A stretch of 64,000 nucleotides of DNA from W0P28-013 sp963593685. GTDB taxonomy: Bacteria; Bacteroidota; Bacteroidia; Bacteroidales; Paludibacteraceae. The translations under genes were made by a program, and so were the position numbers. Positions 34,209 through 42,527 of this stretch are shown here, piece by piece; within the stretch, counting starts at the first letter, position 1; each line of letters begins with the position of its first letter. The notes under the pieces were generated by a model. That model was not told the DNA's origin. It saw nothing but the letters and a program-made list of their open reading frames with translations, and did not search any database. The DNA is taken from assembly GCA_963593685.1 (NCBI GenBank), contig CAVBBP010000001.1, positions 1-64,000 on the forward strand, in the 5' to 3' direction.

Positions 34209-36194
34209 ATGAAACACAAATTCTTATTTTCGGGTCTAACTGCCTTATTTTTAGTTAGTTGCAATTTTCAACCAAAATACGCATCAATGGACGAATACCC
34301 TGTTTACGAAGGCGACGATTTGGGGGCGATTTACACGCCATCGCGCACGAGTTTCCGCACTTGGTCGCCAGCAGCCGAGGCTGTTAGGCTGCACATCTAC
34401 GCCGATGCGCAAGGCGGCGAACCGCTTTCGACCTACGATATGCGCCGCTCCGAACAAGGCTCGTGGCGATATAATGTGCAACAAAATTTGGCGGGCAAAT
34501 TCTACACATTCCAAGTGAAACAAAATGGTCAATGGTACGACGAAACGCCCGGTATTTGGGCAAAAGCCGTGGGCGTGAACGGTCATCGTGGTGCGGTAAT
34601 CGATTTGGCAGCCACCAATCCCGACGGTTGGGCGAGCGATGTGCGCCCAGCAATGAAGCACTTTACCGATGCGGTCATCTACGAAGTTCACATGCGCGAT
34701 TTTTCGATAGATTCGACCTCGGGCAGCCATTTCCCCGGAAAATTTTTGGCATTGACCGAAAGCGGCATCAAATCGCCACAAGGCGAAAAAACGGGACTCG
34801 ACCACCTGAAAGAGTTGGGCATTACGCATGTGCAGATTTTGCCGTCGTACGACTACGCCTCGATCGACGAGACGCAACTCGATTCGAACCGCTACAACTG
34901 GGGCTACGACCCCGAAAACTACAATGTGCCAGAAGGCGGCTACAGCACCAATCCCTACGACCCTGCGACGCGCATTCGCGAGATGAAACAGATGATTCAA
35001 ACGCTGCACGCCAACGGCATTCGCGTCATCATGGATGTGGTTTACAACCACACATTTGTCGGCGAAAATTCGCACCTCAATCTGCTGGTGCCGGGCTATT
35101 TTTACCGCATGAACGCCGATAGCACATGGTCAAACGCCTCGGGCTGCGGCAACGAAACGGCATCGGAACGCCCGATGATGCGCCATTTCATGGTAGAATC
35201 GGCCAAATACTGGGCAACGGAATATCACATCGACGGCTTCCGCTTCGACCTGATGGGCATTCACGACATCGAAACGATGAACGCCATTCGCACCGCACTC
35301 GACCAGATTGACCCAAGCATCAGCATACACGGCGAAGGCTGGGCGGCTGGCGGTTCGCCGCTGGACGAAAATGTGCGCGCGCTCAAACAAAATGCGCCGC
35401 AATTCTACCCCACGGCCGTCTTCAGCGACGACATTCGCGATGCCATGCGCGGCAACTGGATGGACGGCAACAACGGCGGTTTTCTCGTTGGCAATGGCTA
35501 CGAAGAGAGCATCAAATTTGGCATTGTGGGCGCAACGGCGCACCCGCAAGTCGATGTGAACAAAGTGGTGCATACCAACACCGCCTACGCCACCACGCCA
35601 GCGCAGGTAATCAACTATGTGTCGTGCCACGATGACCCCTGTCTGAAAGACAAACTGCGCGCCACCATTCCAAACATCGGCGAGCGCGAACTGCTGAAAA
35701 TGGACAAATTGGCGCAAACCATTGTGCTGACTTCGCAAGGCGTGCCGTTCATTTTTGCTGGCGAAGAGATTTTCCGCGACAAAAAAGGCGTGCATAATAG
35801 TTACCAATCGCCCGACAGCATCAACGCCATCGACTGGAGTCGCAAGGCAAAATACCACGATTTGTTCGACTACTACAAACGCCTGATTGCGCTGCGTGCC
35901 GCACACCCAGCGTTCCGCATGACATCGACCGAACAGGTGGCGAAACATCTCACTTTCGATGAAAAAACGGGCAAAAATGTGGTGGCTTACACGCTCAACA
36001 ACCACGCCAACGGCGATGCGTGGGGAACGATTCTCGTTGTTTTCAACGGCAACCGCAAACCGACCACCTACAAACTGCCTGTCGGCACATGGACGGCCGT
36101 CTGCCGCGATGGCAAAATCGACGAAAACGGACTTGGCAGCTGTTCTGGCACAATAAAAATCGGCGCATCGGAAGCCGTTATTCTGTACCAATAA
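34209..36194 (+). CDS. pulA: Type I pullulanase (GH13) lipoprotein
   Basis: Cuts alpha-1,6 branches of pullulan, glycogen or starch. The lipobox LVSC gives acylated Cys18, so it is likely at the outer or inner membrane surface. An N-terminal CBM48-like domain (about 45-145) precedes the GH13 barrel. Region I is VIMDVVYNHT (about 276-285), the pullulanase signature YNWGYDPENYNVPEGGYS lies near 235, region II is GFRFDLMG with nucleophile Asp (about 345), and the acid Glu is in HGEGWAAGG near 376. YVSCHDDP near 473 is region IV. The 661-residue length is typical. It is not linked to the SusCD operons, 9 kb away. Confidence 0.92.
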   Translation: MKHKFLFSGLTALFLVSCNFQPKYASMDEYPVYEGDDLGAIYTPSRTSFRTWSPAAEAVRLHIYADAQGGEPLSTYDMRRSEQGSWRYNVQQNLAGKFYTFQVKQNGQWYDETPGIWAKAVGVNGHRGAVIDLAATNPDGWASDVRPAMKHFTDAVIYEVHMRDFSIDSTSGSHFPGKFLALTESGIKSPQGEKTGLDHLKELGITHVQILPSYDYASIDETQLDSNRYNWGYDPENYNVPEGGYSTNPYDPATRIREMKQMIQTLHANGIRVIMDVVYNHTFVGENSHLNLLVPGYFYRMNADSTWSNASGCGNETASERPMMRHFMVESAKYWATEYHIDGFRFDLMGIHDIETMNAIRTALDQIDPSISIHGEGWAAGGSPLDENVRALKQNAPQFYPTAVFSDDIRDAMRGNWMDGNNGGFLVGNGYEESIKFGIVGATAHPQVDVNKVVHTNTAYATTPAQVINYVSCHDDPCLKDKLRATIPNIGERELLKMDKLAQTIVLTSQGVPFIFAGEEIFRDKKGVHNSYQSPDSINAIDWSRKAKYHDLFDYYKRLIALRAAHPAFRMTSTEQVAKHLTFDEKTGKNVVAYTLNNHANGDAWGTILVVFNGNRKPTTYKLPVGTWTAVCRDGKIDENGLGSCSGTIKIGASEAVILYQ

Positions 36195-36218
36195 TCGCCC
36201 ACCAGCGTACAAAAGCGC

Positions 36219-36255
36219 ACAGCACCGCCAAATTTTGGCGGTGCTGTTGTTTTAT
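36219..36255 (+). terminator. Intrinsic terminator of the pullulanase gene
   Basis: A perfect 13-bp stem, ACAGCACCGCCAA with TTGGCGGTGCTGT around ATT, followed by TGTTTT, starts 25 bases after the stop codon. Confidence 0.8.
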
Positions 36256-37031
36256 TGGCAATCTGCTCAACTTTCGCAAGTGATTTTAATTGTCCAATTA
36301 TTTCATTATTTGAAAATTTGAAAATTTGAAGATTTGGGTTATAGCCCCCTTTCCCGTTTCCCCCGAAGGGGGAACGCCACGCGACCAACACCAGCCGCCA
36401 ATTCTTAATTCTACATTGGCAATAACCCCACCCGAAAAACTGGCGTTTTTCTCGTCCCCTTGCAAAGGGGACAGGCACGCACCCAACTTGGTACAGCCCT
36501 CTCCCCTTTTCAAGGGGAGTCCCTGCGGAGCAGGGGAGGGGTTGGAAAATAATTCAATGAATCAATAATTGACAATGTAGGGACGCACCGAGTGCGTCCG
36601 ACGAAAATGAATAATAAAAAATGAACAATGAATAATACTCGCAGCCTTTCGGCTACCGACAATTCTTAAATTCTGAAACTCTGAAATAACAAAGGCAATT
36701 GGCTTTTCCCCTTCGGGGGAAAAGGGAAAGGGGGCTACGGCCACCAAAAAAGTGTAGCGAAAAAACCAAGTTTTTTTCGCTACACTTTTTTTGCGTTGAA
36801 ACACGCTACAAAAATACAGAATAAATTTGAAATGTTGGACTTTTTTTTCGCAAAAAATACGATTTTTTGATATATACACCCTATTTTTACTGCCGCTTGC
36901 GAAATGTTTAGAAAGTGTAGCAATTAAAGGTTGGTTTATTTACGACAGCCAAACCGCGCGCTTTTGCGATGAATAAAGGAAAAAACGCAATCAACCAACT
37001 TTTTTATAATCATCTAAAAATTAAAAAAATT
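36256..37031. repeat. Intergenic: repeat mosaic, 20-bp hairpin and a hix-like site
   Basis: No gene is recognised. To about 36745 it is the repeat mosaic, with several G/C-rich hairpins (CCCCTTTCCCGTTTCCCC class) and a GGACGCAC/GTGCGTCC palindrome near 36577-36603. At 36746-36791 there is a 20-bp perfect inverted repeat, AAAAAAGTGTAGCGAAAAAA with its complement, loop CCAAGT. At 36912-36948 there is a sequence related to the recombination site of the SusC switch, about 100 bp upstream of the next gene. Confidence 0.6.
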
Positions 37032-38075
37032 ATGAAAAAACTAGCAACTTTTTTGGTGGCACTTTGCGCCACTACGGCTCTTTGGGCGGCCTTTACGCCT
37101 GCTGCTTTCACGGTTTCTGCCGACGGCAAGCAGGTCTATTTCTCGCAGGGCAACCTGCAATGTGCCCTTTCTGCTACCGACACTACTTGGTCGTTTGCCA
37201 ATGAGCAGTACGAAGTTATTAGCACGGATAATGTAATAGGTGGAACAGTGTCGCACGATAACACCTATGGGGACTCCAAGAACGGCGAAGCACTTGCCAA
37301 CAAGATTGACCTCTTCGGATGGAGTGCAAACAACACGACTGCGAAGTGGGGCATCAGCACCTCCGAGGATTATTCCGATTACTCGGGCGATTTTGTCGAT
37401 TGGGGCAAAAATATCGGGGACGGTAACACCTACCGCACACTGACGAAAGATGAGTGGCATTATCTAATCAATACTCGTACCAATGCCAGTGAAAAGATGG
37501 GCGTAGCGCGCATTAAATTGAACGAAGATGGCTCGCAATACGCCAACGGTCTTATCCTCCTACCCGATGATTGGACTGCCCCCGAGGGCGTAGCATTCAA
37601 GAGCGGTTTTGCCGATGATTATGGCGCAGGATACTACGCTACCTACCAGACTTTCACTCTCGTAGAGTGGCAAAAACTCGAAGCCGCAGGCGCGGTATTC
37701 TTGCCTGCTTCGGGCAGCCGCATCGAGTTGAGTATCTGGAATGTGCAGTATTACGGCGGCTATTGGTCTGCTACGCTTGACAACACGGAAAAAGCGTACT
37801 CTTTAGACTTCGCCTCGGGCGAGAGTATGTACAGCAGCAGCGATCGCTACTACGGGCGAGCAGTCCGGCTTGTGAAAGGTATTAGTTCTCCTGTTACAGC
37901 CCTACAGCCTGCAGAAAGCATAACCCTCTACACCGAAAACGGCCGCATCATCTGCGACGGCGAGTTCCAAATTTTCACCATCACCGGCCAGAATGTTACC
38001 GAAATGAACGGCCAGTTGAACGGCGTTTATATCGTCAAAGTCGGCGACAAAGCGCAGAAAGTGGTGGTTAAGTAG
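37032..38075 (+). CDS. Secreted FISUMP-like surface protein with T9SS sorting domain
   Basis: A 347-residue protein with signal peptide KKLATFLVALCATTALWA. The body contains features of the Fibrobacter succinogenes major paralogous (FISUMP-like) domain family, which is also common in Bacteroidales. These include FTVSADGKQVYFSQGNLQC near residue 20, LTKDEWHYLINTRTNA near 136 and the closing GGYWSATLDNTEKAYSL with GRAVRLVKG near 280. The C-terminal 50 residues (SITLYTENGRIICDG, FTITGQNV, GVYIVKVGDKAQKVVVK) fit a T9SS type A sorting signal. Function is unknown, probably surface display. The start at 37032 matches the signal peptide; a frame extends to 36969. A hix-like site lies 100 bp upstream. 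Confidence 0.75.
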   Translation: MKKLATFLVALCATTALWAAFTPAAFTVSADGKQVYFSQGNLQCALSATDTTWSFANEQYEVISTDNVIGGTVSHDNTYGDSKNGEALANKIDLFGWSANNTTAKWGISTSEDYSDYSGDFVDWGKNIGDGNTYRTLTKDEWHYLINTRTNASEKMGVARIKLNEDGSQYANGLILLPDDWTAPEGVAFKSGFADDYGAGYYATYQTFTLVEWQKLEAAGAVFLPASGSRIELSIWNVQYYGGYWSATLDNTEKAYSLDFASGESMYSSSDRYYGRAVRLVKGISSPVTALQPAESITLYTENGRIICDGEFQIFTITGQNVTEMNGQLNGVYIVKVGDKAQKVVVK

Positions 38076-38139
38076 CAAGTAGCAAGAAGCAAGTCGCAAG
38101 AATAGATTTTTAGAAGATAGAATATAGAACATAGATTGT

Positions 38140-38173
38140 AGAGCCGTCACACTGTGGCGGCTCTGCTGTTTTA
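38140..38173 (+). terminator. Intrinsic terminator of the T9SS surface-protein gene
   Basis: AGAGCCGTCAC pairs with GTGGCGGCTCT (one G-U pair) around ACT, followed by GCTGTTTT. It lies after a short run of TAGCAAG repeat units. Confidence 0.75.
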
Positions 38174-38364
38174 CGGATTTTTCCAAATCCACAAATAACC
38201 AAATCTGCAAATCAACAAAAACGGACATGGCATGCCGCGTCCCTACAATCTGAAATTTTGAAATCTGAAATTCTGAAATCTGGTTTTCAGCCCCCACTTT
38301 CGTGGGTACTTCCCCTATCTGCTGGCGCAGCAGGGGGAGAGAGTCAGACAATGTGACCTATACG

Positions 38365-39276
38365 CTAACTTTTTCGCGTTTCGTTGCTTTTCACCGCTGC
38401 CAAAAAACTTTTCGGCACAGGCGATTTGAAACGCATTGGTTGGTGTGTGGCAGGGTGTTCGAACTCGAGCGTGCAGGCGTGCAGCGCCAGTCTGTCGATG
38501 ATGGGCGATGCGCCACTGCCATATTTGCGGTCGCCAACCACAGGGTGACCAATGGCGGCCATCTGCACACGAATTTGGTTGGTGCGCCCCGTTTCGAGAT
38601 GCAGTTCAACCAGCGAAAGGCGGCCATTTCCGCCGATTTTTTGGTAGTGCGTAATCGATTTTTTGCCGCCATTGTCGCGAAACGACGAAAAGACGCGCGT
38701 AGTTTTCGGATTTTCGGTAAGCCACGACACAATGGTATCGCGCTCGGGCTGCACATCGCCTTCGACCAAAGCCACATAGGCGCGATTCGACACGATAGTG
38801 CGCCAATTTTCGCGCATAAATTCCTGTAAATCACGACTTTTGGCAAAGACCAGCAGTCCCGAAGTCTCGCGGTCGAGCCGATGCACCACAAAAACGCCGT
38901 TGCGCGGATTGCTCTTTTTGACCCAATTTTTGAGAATCGAAAAGACCGTCGTTTCGTGCGATTCGGGCGCAGTTGCCACCGTGAGCAGCCCTTCGCGTTT
39001 ATCGACCACAAGCAGATAGTCGTCCTCGTAAACCAAGCGAAGTTGCGGGTGCGAAAAAGTCGTCGTTTGTGGCGCATTGCGCAACACCGTTACCACATCG
39101 CCGGCGGCCAGCGGCTTGTCGAACTGCGTTTCGGGGCGGTCGTTCACCAGCACCTGTTTGTGCGCCAGCAACGCCTTGACCGAAGTGCGGCTCATGCCCA
39201 TTTTTGCCAGCAAAAACGGCAGCAGCGGCATCGCTTCGACCACGCGCAAAAGTGTCCGTCCATCTTTTCCCATCAT
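38365..39276 (-). CDS. RluA family 23S rRNA/tRNA pseudouridine synthase
   Basis: Converts uridine to pseudouridine in structured RNA. An S4-like domain covers residues 15-70 (LPFLLAKMGMSRTSVKALLAHKQVLVNDR). The catalytic motif HRLDRETSG has its aspartate at residue 135. The downstream blocks GRTNQIRVQMAAIGHPVVGDRKYG and ALHACTLEFEHP are typical of RluA. The 303-residue length fits RluC/RluD-like enzymes; the target uridine cannot be given. It starts 6 bp after the solute-binding protein gene and shares its orientation. Confidence 0.9.
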   Translation of the reverse strand: MMGKDGRTLLRVVEAMPLLPFLLAKMGMSRTSVKALLAHKQVLVNDRPETQFDKPLAAGDVVTVLRNAPQTTTFSHPQLRLVYEDDYLLVVDKREGLLTVATAPESHETTVFSILKNWVKKSNPRNGVFVVHRLDRETSGLLVFAKSRDLQEFMRENWRTIVSNRAYVALVEGDVQPERDTIVSWLTENPKTTRVFSSFRDNGGKKSITHYQKIGGNGRLSLVELHLETGRTNQIRVQMAAIGHPVVGDRKYGSGASPIIDRLALHACTLEFEHPATHQPMRFKSPVPKSFLAAVKSNETRKS

Positions 39277-39282
39277 CGCAAT

Positions 39283-40083
39283 TTAGTTGTGATATTTTCG
39301 GAGCAACTGGCTGTAGGCATCGGTCGCTTTGAAGGCGGCGAACCAACTATCGAAGCGGTTGCGCAACTCCTGCTCTTTTGCTGGGAACGCCCACGCGCGC
39401 CACTGGTCGAAGCCGAGTTGCGTGTCGCTATCGAGTTGCGGATAGAAGCGTTTCACGGCCTGCACCGCCGAAAAGTCGGCCGCCACAAACCTTATTTTCC
39501 CGCGCGCCACCATCGCCAGCAGATGTTCCGTGTCGATGTCGGGCAGATATTCGATACGCAGAACAATGCCAAGTTCCTCCTCGATGTGTCGCAAAACGAG
39601 CGCATCGGGCGAGCCAGAGGGCAGATAGATAGTTTTGCCGTCCAACGCCGCCACATCGCGCACCAGCGTATGCGGGTCGGTTTTGGTCGGTTTGCACTGC
39701 ACCAGCACAAGGTTGTTTTTCGCTATCGGCAACGAGAACGACACTTCGTCTTTCAGTTCGGTCGTTATCGGTAACAGTTTCATTATCAGGTCGTAAGCCC
39801 CAGAATTTAGTCCTTCGATATTCTTGTTCAAATCGGGTTCGACCACAAACTGCACGCCCACACCGAGCGTATCGGCAAAGGCTTTGAGCAGTTCGTACTG
39901 AAATCCGCTGGTGTCGCTGCCGTTCACCACAAAGCCCTGCGCGCTGTATTCGGTCGCCACGCGCAAAAGGTTCTCCTTGCGCACATCATCGAAAGTGCGC
40001 GGCTGCACACGCCAGTACGCCACCGCCGCCAAAACCAGCAGCACAACGCCCATCGCTATCAGAATTTTGAACCGTTTGCGCAT
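39283..40083 (-). CDS. Family 3 extracellular solute-binding protein
   Basis: A 266-residue protein with an N-terminal membrane anchor (residues 5-25), then a periplasmic-binding-protein type II fold. LLRVATEYSAQGFVVNGSDTSGFQYELLKAFADTLGV (about 39-75) is the classic entry of the family 3 fold, followed by GAYDLIMKLLPIT and NNLVLVQ. No ABC permease or ATPase is nearby. It may therefore resemble the regulatory N-domain of MltF or serve as a ligand sensor rather than a transporter. The gene overlaps no neighbour and precedes the RluA gene by 6 bp. Confidence 0.78.
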   Translation of the reverse strand: MRKRFKILIAMGVVLLVLAAVAYWRVQPRTFDDVRKENLLRVATEYSAQGFVVNGSDTSGFQYELLKAFADTLGVGVQFVVEPDLNKNIEGLNSGAYDLIMKLLPITTELKDEVSFSLPIAKNNLVLVQCKPTKTDPHTLVRDVAALDGKTIYLPSGSPDALVLRHIEEELGIVLRIEYLPDIDTEHLLAMVARGKIRFVAADFSAVQAVKRFYPQLDSDTQLGFDQWRAWAFPAKEQELRNRFDSWFAAFKATDAYSQLLRKYHN

Positions 40084-40332
40084 TACTTCGTGATTTCAGA
40101 TTTCAGAATTTCAAATTAGGTTGATTGGTTGATTGGTTGATTGGTCGTTGAAAAGTTGATGAGTTGAAAAGTTTAACGCATTAGTGTTGGTTTTTAGTTT
40201 TTAGTTTTTAGTTTCTAGTTTCTGGTTTCTAGTTTCTAATTATTGAATTTGAAATTTGAAATTTGAAATTCTGAAATTCTGAAATTGCGGCTTCGCCGCA
40301 TCACTCCTCACTCCTAATTTCTAATTCCTCAC

Positions 40333-42240
40333 TTAATCGTAGAATGTCCACGAAACGCCGAATTGGAATGTTGCTGGATTGAGCGGATAGTAGGGCATCG
40401 AGAAGTAGTTACGGCCGCCAAAGAGTGTGGCGTTCCAGTTGGCGTACTGCGCATAGAAACGCACGCGCTTGATGCAGCAGTTCAGATAGACATTCATCTC
40501 GGGATAGTTGCCCACCTCGTAGTCGTGTTGCAGGAAAAATACGCCTGTGGCTGGCATGTAATCGTTGCTGTAGTAGGCGGTGTGATAGCGCACACTCACG
40601 CCAAGTTGGAAAGTCAGTACACGATTGAAAAAGTGGTCGAGGTAGTAGAAATTCGAGAATATAGCGAAATCGGGCAGCGGCAACAGGCGGCGATTGCTCG
40701 TGTATTGGTACACCGCTTTGTTGTCGAGATGAAACCGCCACGCACGCAGATTGGCCGTAACATCGGCGGCAATCACCTGCACATTGCCATCGTGCTGGGC
40801 GGGCAGCGCATTTTCGTCGAAATAGATCATTTTCGTGATGTTTTCGAACTGCACACCGAGCGAGATGTCGCGCGTGGGAAAGGCGATGCGCCCCTTGACA
40901 TTGAAACGCATGTAGCGATCGAAACTTTTCTCCCACTGAAAATGGTTCGACAGGTAATGATCGGTCAGAAATTCGCACGATTCGCTGTAAAAACCGCCGC
41001 GCGCCGAAATCAGCATCGTGTCTTTGGCGGTAATCGGGAATATGCTACCAATGCCGCCGTGAATCGAAAAATCACCCATATTCGGCCCTATCAGATAGAC
41101 ATCGCCCGTGGCATCGAAAGTAAATTTTTCGCCCTCGCGTTTGAAAATCTGCGCTCCCACACGCAGGTGGTGCTCGGTGCGTTTGGCAATCAGTGCCGAA
41201 TCATTTTCGAACTGGCGATAGCGGCGCAGGTCGTACTCCACAAAGCCCATCAGCCCGAAGCGCATTATGCGGTTGAACTTCTCCTCGAGCGTTACGCCCA
41301 GCGTGTTTTTCAGCGACCAAGCGCGCGTCGAATCGAGCGTATTTTCGCCGCTATAATAGTGGTAGTCGTAGTAGCCGCTTGTTACCGAATCGATTTCGAC
41401 ATAGCGGCGGCGAAAATCCTCAAACTTGATGGAATGCGCTATCGAAACGATTGGAATGTAGTCGTAAGCGACCGAATCTTCGGTAACTTGCCGCTCTTTT
41501 TCGTAGCCAAAACCGACTTTGTGGTTGTAATAGAAAAAGTTATCAACATAGCCCACAATGGCGTTCAGGTTGGTGGGAATGTTGTTGGCTTCGATGTTCA
41601 ACGCCTCGTCGGGGTGCAAAATGTAGTCGCGGTCGGTGATGCCGCCGCTTTCGTGGTTGCGAAAATTGTTGAACATCATCACGCCTTGCGCCGAGTAGCG
41701 CCGCCCATTGTAACTGCCCCACAAACCGCCGTTCACCATGCGTGTGGCTTGGTTGGCATACTGTCCGCGACCATAAATAAGATCGACCAAACCGCCGAAA
41801 TTGAGGCGCGAATTGGCGTTCATCGTGAAAAACGACTTAAAATGATCCTGTTGGTAGAATGTGGGCAGCGACGAGCGGTATTCCAACTTTGCGAATGGGG
41901 TCGTCGTATTGAAAAACTGTATATCTTCGACGCCAACCAAGTAAGCATCGTAGGGCGAAGAGAGAAAAAGTGTCGATTTTTGCGTGCGGTCGAAATAGAT
42001 TTTCGACTGCAGCGGCGAACCGAGGTTGCCGTTCCAATCGTTGGCAATGCTGTAAGCGTTCACCGGATTGGCATCTTGGTAACTCACCGCCGATGTGTCG
42101 AGCGAGCAAGTATCGGCCACGCCCAGCAACTCGTCGATGCGCCAAACGCGTATGCGCGACGGGATTTTCACGCTGTTCGATGCGCCAAACGCCGCGCCCG
42201 TCAGCACCAAAAAAAGTATCACTACCTTGAAACGGTTCAT
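40333..42240 (-). CDS. Putative porin (Bacteroidota Porin_10-like beta barrel)
   Basis: A 635-residue outer-membrane protein with signal peptide (MNRFKVVILFLVLTGAAFG) and about 500 residues of alternating strands ending in SWTFYD, an aromatic C-terminal strand typical of barrels. It matches the large putative porin class found in single copy in many Bacteroidota; solute specificity is unknown. The start at 42240 is only 6 bases after a consensus -7 box, so the frame extension to 42249 would overlap the promoter and the mRNA would be almost leaderless. The gene is divergent from ribBA. Confidence 0.8.
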   Translation of the reverse strand: MNRFKVVILFLVLTGAAFGASNSVKIPSRIRVWRIDELLGVADTCSLDTSAVSYQDANPVNAYSIANDWNGNLGSPLQSKIYFDRTQKSTLFLSSPYDAYLVGVEDIQFFNTTTPFAKLEYRSSLPTFYQQDHFKSFFTMNANSRLNFGGLVDLIYGRGQYANQATRMVNGGLWGSYNGRRYSAQGVMMFNNFRNHESGGITDRDYILHPDEALNIEANNIPTNLNAIVGYVDNFFYYNHKVGFGYEKERQVTEDSVAYDYIPIVSIAHSIKFEDFRRRYVEIDSVTSGYYDYHYYSGENTLDSTRAWSLKNTLGVTLEEKFNRIMRFGLMGFVEYDLRRYRQFENDSALIAKRTEHHLRVGAQIFKREGEKFTFDATGDVYLIGPNMGDFSIHGGIGSIFPITAKDTMLISARGGFYSESCEFLTDHYLSNHFQWEKSFDRYMRFNVKGRIAFPTRDISLGVQFENITKMIYFDENALPAQHDGNVQVIAADVTANLRAWRFHLDNKAVYQYTSNRRLLPLPDFAIFSNFYYLDHFFNRVLTFQLGVSVRYHTAYYSNDYMPATGVFFLQHDYEVGNYPEMNVYLNCCIKRVRFYAQYANWNATLFGGRNYFSMPYYPLNPATFQFGVSWTFYD

Positions 42241-42246
42241 AACCTG

Positions 42247-42278
42247 CAAAGATACGGCTTTTCTGCCAATCCAGCAAA
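42247..42278 (-). promoter_or_regulatory. Porin promoter, overlapping divergent pair
   Basis: Minus strand TTTG (42278-42275), 20 bases, TATCTTTG (42254-42247), ATG 6 bases later. Its -33 box directly abuts the -33 box of the ribBA promoter. Confidence 0.7.
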
Positions 42279-42309
42279 TTGTGTAAATAACAACTTTTTC
42301 GTACCTTTG
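42279..42309 (+). promoter_or_regulatory. ribBA promoter, overlapping divergent pair
   Basis: TTG at 42279-42281, 20 bases, TACCTTTG at 42302-42309. The leader before the ribBA ATG is about 215 nt and consists mainly of intergenic repeat units; no FMN riboswitch pattern was recognised in it. Confidence 0.7.
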
Positions 42310-42527
42310 CGCACGAAATTAGTCGCAAGATATGAGTCGCAAGTAGCAAGAATTTGTAATTTCAAATTAACAGGACTAACCAGAAACTAGAAATTATTTT
42401 GCCGTACAGACTTTCATTGATGCGTTAAACTAATCAACTCATCAACCAATCAACTCATCAACCCAACTTTACACACTTTCCACTTTATACACTTTTCTCA
42501 CTTTCAAACTTTCACACTAAAAAAGAT

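Noticed and set aside
42310..42527. FMN riboswitch in the ribBA leader
   Set aside because: The leader consists of repeat modules and does not show the conserved junction sequences of an FMN aptamer.
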